Shown: in pieces, positions 1 through 7,503 of the stretch | Layout: every line of letters begins with the position of its first letter | How positions within the stretch are numbered: position 1 is the first letter of the stretch | Translations under genes and position numbers: made by a program | The notes under the pieces: model-generated | Databases searched by the model: none | Seen by the model: only the letters and a program-made list of their open reading frames with translations | What the model was told of the DNA's origin: nothing | Source of the DNA: Desulfobulbaceae bacterium | GTDB lineage: Bacteria; Desulfobacterota; Desulfobulbia; Desulfobulbales; Desulfobulbaceae | Direction: 5' to 3' | DNA: 45,583 nt | NCBI GenBank assembly: GCA_019163135.1 | Contig: JAFLKR010000065.1 | Location: 1-45,583, forward strand

Positions 1-58
1 GGGTTCCCTGCTGATTCCTTTGCAAATCTCATATATTATCAGGCGGTTTCCTCTCAAA

Positions 59-100
59 GGGGGTTTTTAAGCGCCGGCTTGAGCGCTAAGGTCAACCCCC
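59..100. repeat. Imperfect two-tier hairpin
   Basis: A 7-bp outer stem (GGGGGTT with AACCCCC) encloses a 5-bp inner stem (AGCGC with GCGCT). It lies in the first 360 bases, where I see no gene. It has no T tract, so it is not a clear intrinsic terminator; it may be an RNA structure at the end of a gene upstream of the window. The rest of 1-350 shows no other convincing feature except the inverted repeat at 144-160. Confidence 0.35.
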
Positions 101-143
101 TCGGCTCGTATTTCTTTTTCCCTATTCTCATAGTGGACCACCT

Positions 144-160
144 TGTCTCAAAATGAGTCA
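144..160. promoter_or_regulatory. Inverted repeat, possible activator site
   Basis: TGTCTCA-AAA-TGAGTCA is a 7-bp inverted repeat with one mismatch and a 3-base spacer. It lies about 200 bp upstream of the PAS-regulator relic. Spacing and symmetry suit a dimeric DNA-binding protein, for instance an upstream activator site of a sigma54-type regulator. I see no convincing -24/-12 element nearby, so the function is inference. Confidence 0.3.
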
Positions 161-362
161 CCGGTTGTCCTTGCTGTCGATGGTAACTTTCTGATTATAC
201 AATGTTTTTTGTGCATACCTTCCTGCGCTGTTTTTGTGTCGCCAATGTTTGAGTGGGGCAACGTCCCACCGTCTCCCCCATTAATCGTTGCAGCGGACAC
301 ACGATAGGCAATTTATGAAAATAGACCTGCCTGATCTTGGCGTATTACCTTGAGGAGGCAGC

Positions 363-815
363 TTGTTGAAGGCTCGTTCATCGCTGCCACTTGATTTCAA
401 GAGAGAATTTGTTGCGCCCGAATAGAGGAAATCGTTTGCCGGTTTCGTCGATATTTTTGATGGGACCCTTATCGTTCATTGCAATGGGCGTATTGCATAG
501 GTCAGTGAGCGTTTTCTGAAGTTGTTAGGCTTGCAGCGGGAAGCGGTGATTGGGAAGGTGGTGGAAGAACTGTTCCCTCACAGTTTGATGCGCCGGGTCG
601 TTGAAACAGGTAATCCGATTTTTTGGGATATCCTGGACCACGGGAAAGAATCGTGCGTCGTCATGCACCTGCATTTATATAATAAAAAGAAAGAGGTGGT
701 CGGTGCGCTCGGGTTTGTGGTTTTGAGGGCATCAAACAATTCGAACCGGTTATTTTCCGTTATGGTCAAATTCCTTAGGATATCTCGGCCACCACCACTA
801 CCAGCGTTGCCGATA
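363..815 (+). pseudogene. Decayed PAS-domain regulator relic
   Basis: A Shine-Dalgarno AGGAGG (353-358) precedes a TTG at 363 that opens a frame resembling the N-terminal PAS domain of sigma54-dependent (Fis-family) regulators. Recognisable pieces are DGTLIV, the segment VSERFLKLLGLQREAVIGK, PHSLMRRVVETG and VVGALGF. The frame is interrupted by TAG at 423-425 and TAG at 498-500. A likely 1-base deletion near 715-725 shifts it into a frame reading VVFEGIKQFEP, which ends at a third TAG. The AAA+ and HTH domains expected downstream are absent: the minus-strand gene ending at 820 takes their place. PAS homology is from motif memory, not a search. An intact small protein starting at TTG 522 is possible but unlikely. 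Confidence 0.6.
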
Positions 816-819
816 GCCG

Positions 820-1941
820 TCATGCCTTGCGAGCCTTTTTCAGCAAGCCGACCAAGGTGCCCCGGCAGGAGTGCTGGCTCTTGTCGGCTACGGGGGGGTT
901 GCTTCCTGTAAAACTTTCCCAAAACAGTTGCCGGGCCGAAATTTCCGGAAAAAGGAAGAGGTCGAGTTGGCAACGGTCGTGCTTTGCTGCGGGATAATGG
1001 TTGTTGACAAGTTGTGACCATGCTGCGGCGCAATCCGTAAAGGGGGCGGTCAGTCCTGTTTCCTGAATATTAAAAGAGGAATCAGGATTGGTCAACGTGG
1101 TCAGCGCGGTCTGCAGGCCGGCGCATTGTTCCACCAGGGGCACCTGTGGCGAGAAGGTTGCTGCAGCGGTATCCGTGGCGGGCAGTTCCAGGCAGGTTAC
1201 CAGTCGGGGGCCTTGGCGATAGTTTTTCTCAAAGGCCTCTTGCAGGGTTTCAAATGCTGCTTCATGCCGGGTGATGAAGACCTGAGGCTGTACCGGCATG
1301 GTCCCGTAAAAATATAGGCGGCTCCAGGCCTTAAGGCGATGTCGCAGCATTGCTTCGGTGTTGAGGCCGGTCGCTTGTTGCGCGGTCGTCGGTGTGAAAA
1401 GAGTATCTTCTTCCTCTCGCAGTGCTACCAGCAGAGCATCCTGGCGGTTGGTTATTTTTCGAAGCGCCGAATCCAGATCGGCCTGCTCGATATCGAAGAA
1501 TTCCCCCAGTTTTAACATCAGGCGCGACTGCCAGAGCAGCAATTCCTCTTCTTCTTGGCAACGGTCAATGTTACCGCTTTGCAACAACTCGGTTAGGATC
1601 GAATTTTTTGTTTCTTTTGGTTCCCGGCGGCTCAATCCTGCCAGGCTCAGCATGCTGAGCTGGCTGGCGTAGTCATCCCGGCGGTTTTTGATGTCGCCTG
1701 TCAGGGCAAGAAAACGCTGGCGCTGATCGCCGAGGGGGATCGGAGTGTGCAGTTGCAGTCTTCCGTGTCGTAGAAGAGTCTCGATCAAAGGGGTAGACAG
1801 GTCTTGATCCAGTGGTTCGTTCTCGGCTGCTTGCATATAGACAAGCTGTCCGAAAACCTGTACAAGGGGGAAAAGGAGCGCCTCGTCGGGGAGGGTTTCC
1901 GGAAACACACAGGCAATGATATCATTCATATATGGGCACAT
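820..1941 (-). CDS. Unrecognised soluble protein (373 aa)
   Basis: I do not recognise this family. The 373-residue product has no signal peptide or clear membrane segment. It is rich in Leu, Gln and charged residues in its middle part (about residues 85-190), which looks mostly helical, and it ends in a basic KKARKA tail. The start could be Met1 (1941) or Met5 (1929); neither has a Shine-Dalgarno sequence. Met5 would place the start codon 2 bp from the start of the divergent gene at 1932, so each gene's promoter would lie inside the other. The 3' end abuts the PAS relic. The long open frame and codon use typical of its neighbours make it a real gene. Confidence 0.75.
   Translation of the reverse strand: MCPYMNDIIACVFPETLPDEALLFPLVQVFGQLVYMQAAENEPLDQDLSTPLIETLLRHGRLQLHTPIPLGDQRQRFLALTGDIKNRRDDYASQLSMLSLAGLSRREPKETKNSILTELLQSGNIDRCQEEEELLLWQSRLMLKLGEFFDIEQADLDSALRKITNRQDALLVALREEEDTLFTPTTAQQATGLNTEAMLRHRLKAWSRLYFYGTMPVQPQVFITRHEAAFETLQEAFEKNYRQGPRLVTCLELPATDTAAATFSPQVPLVEQCAGLQTALTTLTNPDSSFNIQETGLTAPFTDCAAAWSQLVNNHYPAAKHDRCQLDLFLFPEISARQLFWESFTGSNPPVADKSQHSCRGTLVGLLKKARKA
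1915..1926. promoter_or_regulatory. Perfect 12-bp palindrome at divergent starts
   Basis: AATGATATCATT is a perfect palindrome lying just inside the 5' end of the minus-strand gene (codons for MNDII) and 6 bp before the ATG at 1932 of the plus-strand gene. With the two start codons back to back, a protein bound here could act on both genes. A 12-bp palindrome can also arise by chance from this codon run, so operator function is only a suggestion. Confidence 0.3.
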
Positions 1942-2297
1942 TACGGGAAAAAATTACATTTACGCTGACGGCCTTGGCCTATTTACTCTTTCATCTGCGC
2001 ATGGGCGCTGATCCGGGGGCCATCGTCTACGGCACGGTCTATCAGATGCTGCTTACCGCACCCTACGCATTGGGGTTTACCTATATTATTGCAGTGGTGT
2101 TCCGCAGGCTTTCAGGGAGCGGGTGGCCCCCCTGGGACAGGTTGCTGCGGATTTTTTTCACTGTCGGTATCCTCTTCGCCTTTTTTTTCGCCTTGTACGA
2201 ATATGGCGGGCAGGGGCAACCCCTGGAGGATGTCAAGATGGACAGTAGCTCTGGCGTATCACGGTTTTTCGAGGATGTAATCCGGAAGGTGCGGTAG
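1932..2297 (+). CDS. Small inner-membrane protein, unknown (121 aa)
   Basis: The product is 121 residues with hydrophobic stretches at about residues 8-22, 34-58 and 72-92, and a charged C-terminal tail of about 28 residues. It is therefore probably a three-helix inner-membrane protein with a cytoplasmic tail. I do not recognise the family. The ATG at 1932 has no Shine-Dalgarno sequence, but it is needed to keep the first hydrophobic helix. Its last 65 bases overlap the 3' end of the convergent beta-helix gene. A frame of this length with clean membrane-protein composition opposite a different gene supports a real gene, with some doubt because both ends are crowded. Confidence 0.6.
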   Translation: MGTLREKITFTLTALAYLLFHLRMGADPGAIVYGTVYQMLLTAPYALGFTYIIAVVFRRLSGSGWPPWDRLLRIFFTVGILFAFFFALYEYGGQGQPLEDVKMDSSSGVSRFFEDVIRKVR

Positions 2298-3051
2298 TAT
2301 TCGGCATAAGCAGGCTTTCCGGCCCCATAATAGTGCCGGGGCTGGTCACCGCATTGCAGCCGGTCTGCACCCCGTCGCCCAAGATGGCGCCAAATTTTCT
2401 TAAACCGGAATCCACGATGCCGTCGGGAGTCCGGACCGTTACATTACCTGATAAGAACCGCAGGTTGGCGCATTTCGTCCCTGCCCCTAGATTGACATTG
2501 CCGCCGAGGATGGAATCCCCTAAATAAGCGAAATGCCCGGCCTTGGCGTCGTTGAGAAAGATTGAGTGCTTGACTTCGGTGGTGTGGCCGACTACGCATC
2601 GTTTGCCAATCAGGCAGTAACCGCGGAGGTAGGCCCCCTGACGGATTTCCGAATAGTCGCCGATGATGGCGGGCGACTTGATCAGCGCCCCCGATTCGAT
2701 CAGTACCCCTTTGCCGATTTTAATGTTTCGGCCCACCATTACCGCACCCGCCATGATCACCGAAGCACCTTCCAGGATCTGCCCGTTTTCCCAGACAGTA
2801 AGTCCGCCCTTGGTGGCATCGCCGTAGGTAATAATGCATTCCCGCGCATTGCGCAGTTTGCCGTTAAAGGAAATGTATGGGCTCTCCAGTGGCACCCCGT
2901 CGGTCAGGCAGACATGCACAAAGGTCGGGGTGGTGTTAGCGCTGACATAGTCTTTCAGTTTTTTTAAGGGATCCCAGACGTTGGCGCAATCCGCAAACAA
3001 ATCTGTATAGGGGCAATCGTTCAGATCAAAAAATGACCCTGTGGTCAGCAT
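2233..3051 (-). CDS. Left-handed beta-helix protein, GlmU C-terminal-like
   Basis: The product (272 aa) has many hexapeptide-repeat turns from about residue 75 onward. One segment, HTTEVKHSIFLNDAKAGH followed by YLGDSILGGNVNLGAG, closely resembles the acetyltransferase domain of GlmU. The N-terminal 70 residues are not the GlmU uridylyltransferase (no GxG-T-RM motif), so this is a stand-alone sugar-nucleotide or acyl transferase-like beta-helix protein. Such proteins are often labelled UDP-N-acetylglucosamine diphosphorylase without proof. I chose the ATG at 3051 because AAGGAG lies 6 bases upstream; a longer frame starting at 3087 has no such site. It converges on, and overlaps, the small membrane-protein gene at 1932-2297. 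Substrate unknown. Confidence 0.8.
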   Translation of the reverse strand: MLTTGSFFDLNDCPYTDLFADCANVWDPLKKLKDYVSANTTPTFVHVCLTDGVPLESPYISFNGKLRNARECIITYGDATKGGLTVWENGQILEGASVIMAGAVMVGRNIKIGKGVLIESGALIKSPAIIGDYSEIRQGAYLRGYCLIGKRCVVGHTTEVKHSIFLNDAKAGHFAYLGDSILGGNVNLGAGTKCANLRFLSGNVTVRTPDGIVDSGLRKFGAILGDGVQTGCNAVTSPGTIMGPESLLMPNTTAPSGLHPRKTVIRQSYCPS

Positions 3052-3165
3052 AATCGGCTCCTTGGCAGTCAGGGGAACAAACGGCACAATACTAGTCTCT
3101 CTATATTGAGGCGTATAGAATTATTCAAGCGATATCTTCTTTGCCGGATGGAGGAAGACGCCGCC

Positions 3166-3194
3166 TTGACTTCAGATAGGGTTATGTTTACTAT
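3166..3194 (+). promoter_or_regulatory. Sigma70-like promoter of lon
   Basis: TTGACT (3166-3171) and TACTAT (3189-3194) are separated by 17 bases, close to the sigma70 consensus. Transcription would start near 3201, giving an untranslated leader of about 50 bases before the GTG at 3250. I see no CIRCE-type inverted repeat and no sigma32-like -10 here. Confidence 0.55.
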
Positions 3195-3249
3195 CGAAGG
3201 ATTATTGAGCTTAATATAATCGTTCCAGGCGATTTTAAGGAGGAATAAC

Positions 3250-5679
3250 GTGGAATTTGACGATTCATTATCGACCAGCATGGGTGATTTCGGGGAGCAG
3301 GCCCAGGATCTTGAGATCCCGGAATCTCTGCCTATGATGGCTGTCCGGGATGTTGTAGTTTTTAATTATATGATCATCCCGCTGTTTGTCGGCCGGCCTG
3401 GTTCTATTGAAGCCGTGAACGATGGTTTGAACAATAACAAGTTGTTAATGCTGGTGACCCAGAAAGATCCGACCAAGGACGATCCCGAAGAAAAGGATCT
3501 CTACGATGTCGGTATGGTTTCCATGATCATGCGGACTCTCAAACTGCCCGATGGTCGGCTCAAGGTGCTGGTGCAGGCCCTTTCCAAGGCTAAGGTACGT
3601 TCCTATCTGCAGAAAAAGCCTTTTTACAAGGTCGAAATCGACCTGATTGAGGAACCGGAAACACCGGAAATCACCGTTGAAACCGAAGCGTTGATGCGGA
3701 CGGTGCGCGAGCAGACCGAAAAGATTATGTCGTTGCGCGGCATTCTCTCCTCCGATTTGATGATGATCATCAACAATATCGAGGAACCAGGAAGGCTGGC
3801 GGATCTAGTCGGTTCTAATTTGCGTTTGAAGATATCGGAATCCCAGAAGATTCTTGAAACCATCGACCCCACCGCTCGTCTCCGCCTGGTGGCGGACCTG
3901 CTCCATAAGGAACTGGAAGTCTCTACGGTACAGGCCAAGATCCAGTCGGACGCCAAGGAGGAGATGTCGCGCAGTCAGCGGGAATATTTTCTCCGGGAAC
4001 AGATTCAGGCCTTGAAACGGGAACTCGGCGACGAGGACGGCTACTCGCAGGAGATCGAAGACCTCAGTAAGCAGTTGCGTAAGAAAAAAATGCCGAAGTA
4101 CGCCAAGAAAGAGGCGCGCAAACAGCTGAAGCGACTGGAGATGATGCACCCGGACGCCTCCGAGGCCACCATTGTGCGGACCTATCTCGATTGGTTTCTC
4201 GACCTCCCCTGGCGGGCGTCGTCTAAGGATTTGCTGGACCTTAAGGTCGCCGCCGACATCCTGGACGAGGATCATTACGGCCTGGATACGATCAAGGAGC
4301 GCATCCTTGAATACCTGGCAGTTCGTAAGCTCAATCAGGATACCAAGGGACCGATCATCTGCTTTGTCGGCCCCCCCGGCGTGGGCAAGACCTCGCTCGG
4401 TCAGGCCATTGCCAAGGCCATGGGGCGCAAGTTTTACCGCCTTTCTCTGGGCGGTATGCGTGATGAAGCGGAAATTCGGGGGCATCGCCGGACTTATATC
4501 GGCGCTTTACCGGGACGCATCCTCCAAGGGTTGAAAAATGTCGGCACCAATAATCCGGTGTTTATGATGGACGAGATCGACAAGATCGGCGATGATTATC
4601 GTGGCGATCCCTCATCCGCCCTGCTCGAGGTCCTGGATCCCGAACAGAATAATACCTTCTCCGACCATTACATGAATCTGCCCTTTGATCTTTCCAAGGT
4701 CATGTTCATTACCACCGCCAACCGTAGCGATACCATTCCCGGACCACTGCTCGACCGCATGGAAGTGATCCAACTTTCCGGGTATACCCTGGAAGAAAAA
4801 ATGGTCATCGCCAAGAAATACCTGCTGCCTCGGCAGATCAAAGAAAACGGCATTAAGGTCAGTCAGATCAAACTCGACGACGCCACCCTGGAGATCATTG
4901 TCAGCAGATACACCCACGAGGCCGGGGTCCGGAATCTCGAGCGCGCCCTGGGGAAGGTCTGCCGCAAAATAGCGCGCAAGGTCGCCGAGGGGGGCAAAGG
5001 TCCGTATGTGATCTCGGAAAATACCGTGGAAAAATATCTGGGGCCGCCTAAGTTCCTTCCGGAAACCGAACTGGATACCAGCGCCCAACCCGGTCTCGTG
5101 GTCGGGTTGGCTTGGACGGAAGTCGGCGGGGAACTCCTCCATATTGAAACCTCGGTGCTGCCGGGCAAGGGTAAACTGCTGCTCACCGGGCAGTTGGGCG
5201 ATGTGATGAAGGAATCGGCGCAGGCGGCGTTGAGCTATTGCCGCAGTCGCAGTGCTGACTTGGGCGTGGAACCCGACTACTTTGAAAAAGTCGATATTCA
5301 CATCCATGTTCCTGCCGGCGCCATTCCTAAAGACGGTCCTTCGGCCGGAATCACCATGACCACCGCGCTTTTTTCCGCCATCAGCGGCAAGGCCGTTAAA
5401 AAGGGGATTGCTATGACTGGTGAGGTGACCTTGCGCGGCCGAGTGCTGCCCATAGGTGGGCTTAAAGACAAGGCCTTGGCTGCGCTCCGTGCGGGTATAA
5501 CCAAGGTGCTTATCCCGGATGAGAATCAGAAAGATCTGGTCGAGATTCCAGAAGAACTTCGTAAGAAGATAACCTTTTTCCCGGTTAAGCATATGGATGA
5601 GGTGATTGAACTGACCCTGGGGAAAATCTCCAAGCTCGGCCGTCATCAGCGACAAGTCGCCGGCAAAGAAGAAAAATGA
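3250..5679 (+). CDS. lon: ATP-dependent protease La (Lon)
   Basis: This is the cytoplasmic AAA+ serine protease that degrades damaged and regulatory proteins. It is 809 aa, normal for bacterial Lon. It has an N-terminal LON substrate-binding domain (about residues 25-220), a coiled middle region (about 225-330), Walker A GPPGVGKT at 374-381, Walker B with MMDEID at 439-444, and a C-terminal protease domain with the catalytic pair Ser698 (DGPSAG) and Lys741 (GLKDKALAA). The start is GTG at 3250, with AAGGAGG 6 bases upstream. A sigma70-like promoter precedes it and a hairpin follows it, so it is probably monocistronic. The C-terminal tail is Lys-rich. Nothing is missing from the active sites. 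Confidence 0.97.
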   Translation: MEFDDSLSTSMGDFGEQAQDLEIPESLPMMAVRDVVVFNYMIIPLFVGRPGSIEAVNDGLNNNKLLMLVTQKDPTKDDPEEKDLYDVGMVSMIMRTLKLPDGRLKVLVQALSKAKVRSYLQKKPFYKVEIDLIEEPETPEITVETEALMRTVREQTEKIMSLRGILSSDLMMIINNIEEPGRLADLVGSNLRLKISESQKILETIDPTARLRLVADLLHKELEVSTVQAKIQSDAKEEMSRSQREYFLREQIQALKRELGDEDGYSQEIEDLSKQLRKKKMPKYAKKEARKQLKRLEMMHPDASEATIVRTYLDWFLDLPWRASSKDLLDLKVAADILDEDHYGLDTIKERILEYLAVRKLNQDTKGPIICFVGPPGVGKTSLGQAIAKAMGRKFYRLSLGGMRDEAEIRGHRRTYIGALPGRILQGLKNVGTNNPVFMMDEIDKIGDDYRGDPSSALLEVLDPEQNNTFSDHYMNLPFDLSKVMFITTANRSDTIPGPLLDRMEVIQLSGYTLEEKMVIAKKYLLPRQIKENGIKVSQIKLDDATLEIIVSRYTHEAGVRNLERALGKVCRKIARKVAEGGKGPYVISENTVEKYLGPPKFLPETELDTSAQPGLVVGLAWTEVGGELLHIETSVLPGKGKLLLTGQLGDVMKESAQAALSYCRSRSADLGVEPDYFEKVDIHIHVPAGAIPKDGPSAGITMTTALFSAISGKAVKKGIAMTGEVTLRGRVLPIGGLKDKALAALRAGITKVLIPDENQKDLVEIPEELRKKITFFPVKHMDEVIELTLGKISKLGRHQRQVAGKEEK

Positions 5680-5687
5680 TTGGTACT

Positions 5688-5722
5688 CTCGGGGACAGGG
5701 GCTATTTTCCCTTGTTCCCGAG
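5688..5722 (+). terminator. Hairpin after lon, no U tract
   Basis: CTCGGGGACAGGGG pairs with CCCTTGTTCCCGAG through a long GC-rich stem (allowing G-U pairs) with a short loop, 9 bases after the lon stop codon. No T run follows, so it may act as a Rho-assisted terminator or an mRNA 3'-end stabiliser rather than a classic intrinsic terminator. Confidence 0.5.
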
Positions 5723-5783
5723 GGACTGCTCCCCCTCGTAGGCCTTTCAATTCGCGGTACACCTATTTTTGTTTTTCCCGCCC

Positions 5784-6773
5784 ATGCGTAATCTGCTCCT
5801 TTTTTTTCTGTTGTTTATCCTTGTCGCTGCCAGTGGCGTAGGTTTCTGGTATCGGTCATACTTGACGACCGTATCGCCAGGGAGTGGGGAGGTTGTCGTT
5901 GTCCTCGCCAAAGGGATAGGAGTTCGGGGGGTTGGGGAAGTCTTGGCAAAGAACAGCCTGCTGGGCAATGATATCCGCTACCTTTTGCTGGTTTATTTTT
6001 CCGGCTTTACCGCCAGGCTTCAGGCCGGGGAATATAGCATCCCCCGAGGCCTGACCCCGCCGGAAGTATTACGGTTACTCATCAATGGTTCTACGCTTCG
6101 TCATCATGTCACCATTGTGGAAGGAACCACCGCCGAACAGATGGCGGCCATTTTTGAGAAGGACGGTTGGGTCAAGCGAGCCCAATTTCTTGAACTTGTT
6201 CATGATGCAAATTATATCAGCAGGTTGGGTGTTGATGCCCCGCAACTGGAGGGGTATCTTTTCCCGGAGACCTACACACTGAGCCGCCAGGAAACCGACG
6301 CGATTTCAGTAACCCGGATGATGGTCAACAGATTTCAGCATGTCTGGAATGAAATAAAGACGGAGGATCTCCATGGGTTAAACCTGCATCAACTGGTCAC
6401 CCTCGCCTCGGTAGTGGAAAAAGAAACCGGTGCGGCAGTGGAGCGACCGTTGATCGCCCGGGTTTTTCTCAACCGACTCGCCCAAAAGATGCGCCTGCAA
6501 TCGGATCCGACGGTTATTTACGGTATCCGCGAATTTAACGGGAACCTGACCAAGTCTGACCTCAAACGGGTGACCCCCTATAATACCTATGTTATTCCTG
6601 CCTTGCCGCTCGGCCCGATTTGTAATCCCGGTCGTGCCGCCTTGGAAGCCGTCCTGCATCCTGCCGATTCCGACGCCCTCTATTTTGTCTCGAAAAATGA
6701 TGGGACCCATTTTTTCTCCAATAATTTGGCTGACCATAATCGGGCGGTGGAGATCTATCAGCGGGGGCGATAG
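5784..6773 (+). CDS. mltG: Endolytic murein transglycosylase MltG
   Basis: MltG (YceG-like) cleaves nascent peptidoglycan glycan strands at the outer face of the inner membrane and is thought to end strand synthesis. The 329-aa product has one N-terminal membrane anchor (about residues 3-22), a LysM-like subdomain, then the YceG domain. The signature ASVVEKETG contains the probable catalytic Glu212, followed by RPLIARVFLNRL and QSDPTVIYG. I chose ATG 5784; a TTG at 5769 would add five residues, and neither has a clear Shine-Dalgarno sequence. It follows lon after a hairpin. It ends in TAG directly inside a GATC-rich tandem repeat. Confidence 0.93.
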   Translation: MRNLLLFFLLFILVAASGVGFWYRSYLTTVSPGSGEVVVVLAKGIGVRGVGEVLAKNSLLGNDIRYLLLVYFSGFTARLQAGEYSIPRGLTPPEVLRLLINGSTLRHHVTIVEGTTAEQMAAIFEKDGWVKRAQFLELVHDANYISRLGVDAPQLEGYLFPETYTLSRQETDAISVTRMMVNRFQHVWNEIKTEDLHGLNLHQLVTLASVVEKETGAAVERPLIARVFLNRLAQKMRLQSDPTVIYGIREFNGNLTKSDLKRVTPYNTYVIPALPLGPICNPGRAALEAVLHPADSDALYFVSKNDGTHFFSNNLADHNRAVEIYQRGR

Positions 6774-6810
6774 ATCGATCGATCGATCGATAGATTGATA
6801 GATTGAGATA
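6773..6810. repeat. GATC and GATAGATT tandem repeats
   Basis: Four tandem GATC units (6773-6788) run into two copies of GATAGATT (6789-6804) and a partial third. The array begins at the last base of the mltG stop codon. It is low-complexity and self-complementary in its first half. It could be a slippage product or a dense cluster of GATC sites. I see no link to a neighbouring promoter. Confidence 0.8.
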
Positions 6811-6939
6811 ACCGGTCAGGTTCGGTAGGACGAATACCTGCCTTGCGTCTTCTGCAAAGCCGCTCCCCGGGCCGATTTTATCTTGGATGTGACGATAAGG
6901 TTGTTGATATATTGCAAGGAAAAAGAGGCATCAATTTTC

Positions 6940-6967
6940 TTGTTTTTAATTAAATTAGTGTTATGTT
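6940..6967 (+). promoter_or_regulatory. Possible promoter of the cold-shock gene
   Basis: TTGTTT (6940-6945) and TATGTT (6962-6967) are 16 bases apart in an AT-rich tract. Transcription would start near 6974 and leave an untranslated leader of about 120 bases before the csp start at 7094. A long leader is typical of cold-shock mRNAs. The match to consensus is moderate. The stretch 6811-6939 shows no other feature I can support. Confidence 0.4.
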
Positions 6968-7093
6968 CGGCGACAAGGGTAGGCCATGTAGTATTAATGC
7001 TTGTTTAGTTCTTAATTACCGTTAATAATTAGAAACATCGCGTAGTTCTGCATGGAAAAACATTCAGCTCAATTTAAGGAGAATGAGGGAGCA

Positions 7094-7294
7094 ATGTTGA
7101 AAGGAACAGTGAAGTGGTTTAATGAGTCTAAGGGTTTCGGTTTTATTGAGCAGGAAGCAGGCAAGGATGTTTTTGTCCACTACTCTGCCATCGGTGGATC
7201 GGGTTTCAAGACATTAAATGAAGGCGATAAGGTGCAGTATGAAATCGTTGACGGGCCCAAAGGACCGGCAGCCGCTAATGTCCTGAAACAATAG
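7094..7294 (+). CDS. Cold-shock domain protein (CspA family)
   Basis: This 66-aa protein is essentially one cold-shock domain, a five-stranded RNA/single-stranded DNA-binding barrel that melts RNA structure. RNP1 (KGFGFIEQE) and RNP2 (DVFVHYSAI) are intact, and the start [10 protein letters not shown] is canonical. The frame is open upstream to an ATG at 7052, which would add 14 residues. I prefer 7094 because family members start with this motif and AAGGAGA lies about 11 bases upstream, with a second purine run GAGGGAG closer. It is flanked by a probable promoter with a long leader and by a hairpin at 7311-7338, so it is probably monocistronic. Confidence 0.95.
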   Translation: MLKGTVKWFNESKGFGFIEQEAGKDVFVHYSAIGGSGFKTLNEGDKVQYEIVDGPKGPAAANVLKQ

Positions 7295-7310
7295 TTTCGC
7301 AGTATGCTTT

Positions 7311-7338
7311 AACCCGGTAGTAATTTATCTGCCGGGTT
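7311..7338 (+). terminator. Hairpin terminator after csp
   Basis: AACCCGGTAG pairs with CTGCCGGGTT (one G-U pair) around an 8-base loop, 16 bases after the csp stop codon. It is followed by a weak T-rich stretch (TATCGTTTG). The position and stem fit an intrinsic terminator of moderate strength. From here to nadE (7339-7503) I see no further feature. Confidence 0.6.
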
Positions 7339-7503
7339 TATCGTTTGTGGACGGTGCGGAGCCTTTATTCTCCCTTTACAAATTCGTGCAGGTTTTCGAT
7401 CCGGTTCCTTTCTCTGCTGTCAGGTGGATTCAAGCGACCTGATACGTGTCAAGGTGACAGCGCCGCCTTTCGTGCGTCACGTTTTCCATAGGTTTAATCA
7501 GCT

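Noticed and set aside
423-500. TAG codons in the PAS relic as pyrrolysine or other recoding
   Set aside because: Ordinary genes here (csp, mltG) end in TAG, the relic also has a frameshift and lacks its effector domains, so decay is simpler.
6773-6810. CRISPR-like or attachment-site repeat
   Set aside because: Short contiguous units without spacers, no cas or integrase gene nearby; it is a simple tandem repeat.
7052-7093. Earlier ATG extending the cold-shock protein by 14 residues
   Set aside because: The extension has no family similarity and no Shine-Dalgarno sequence; MLKGTVKW at 7094 is the canonical start.
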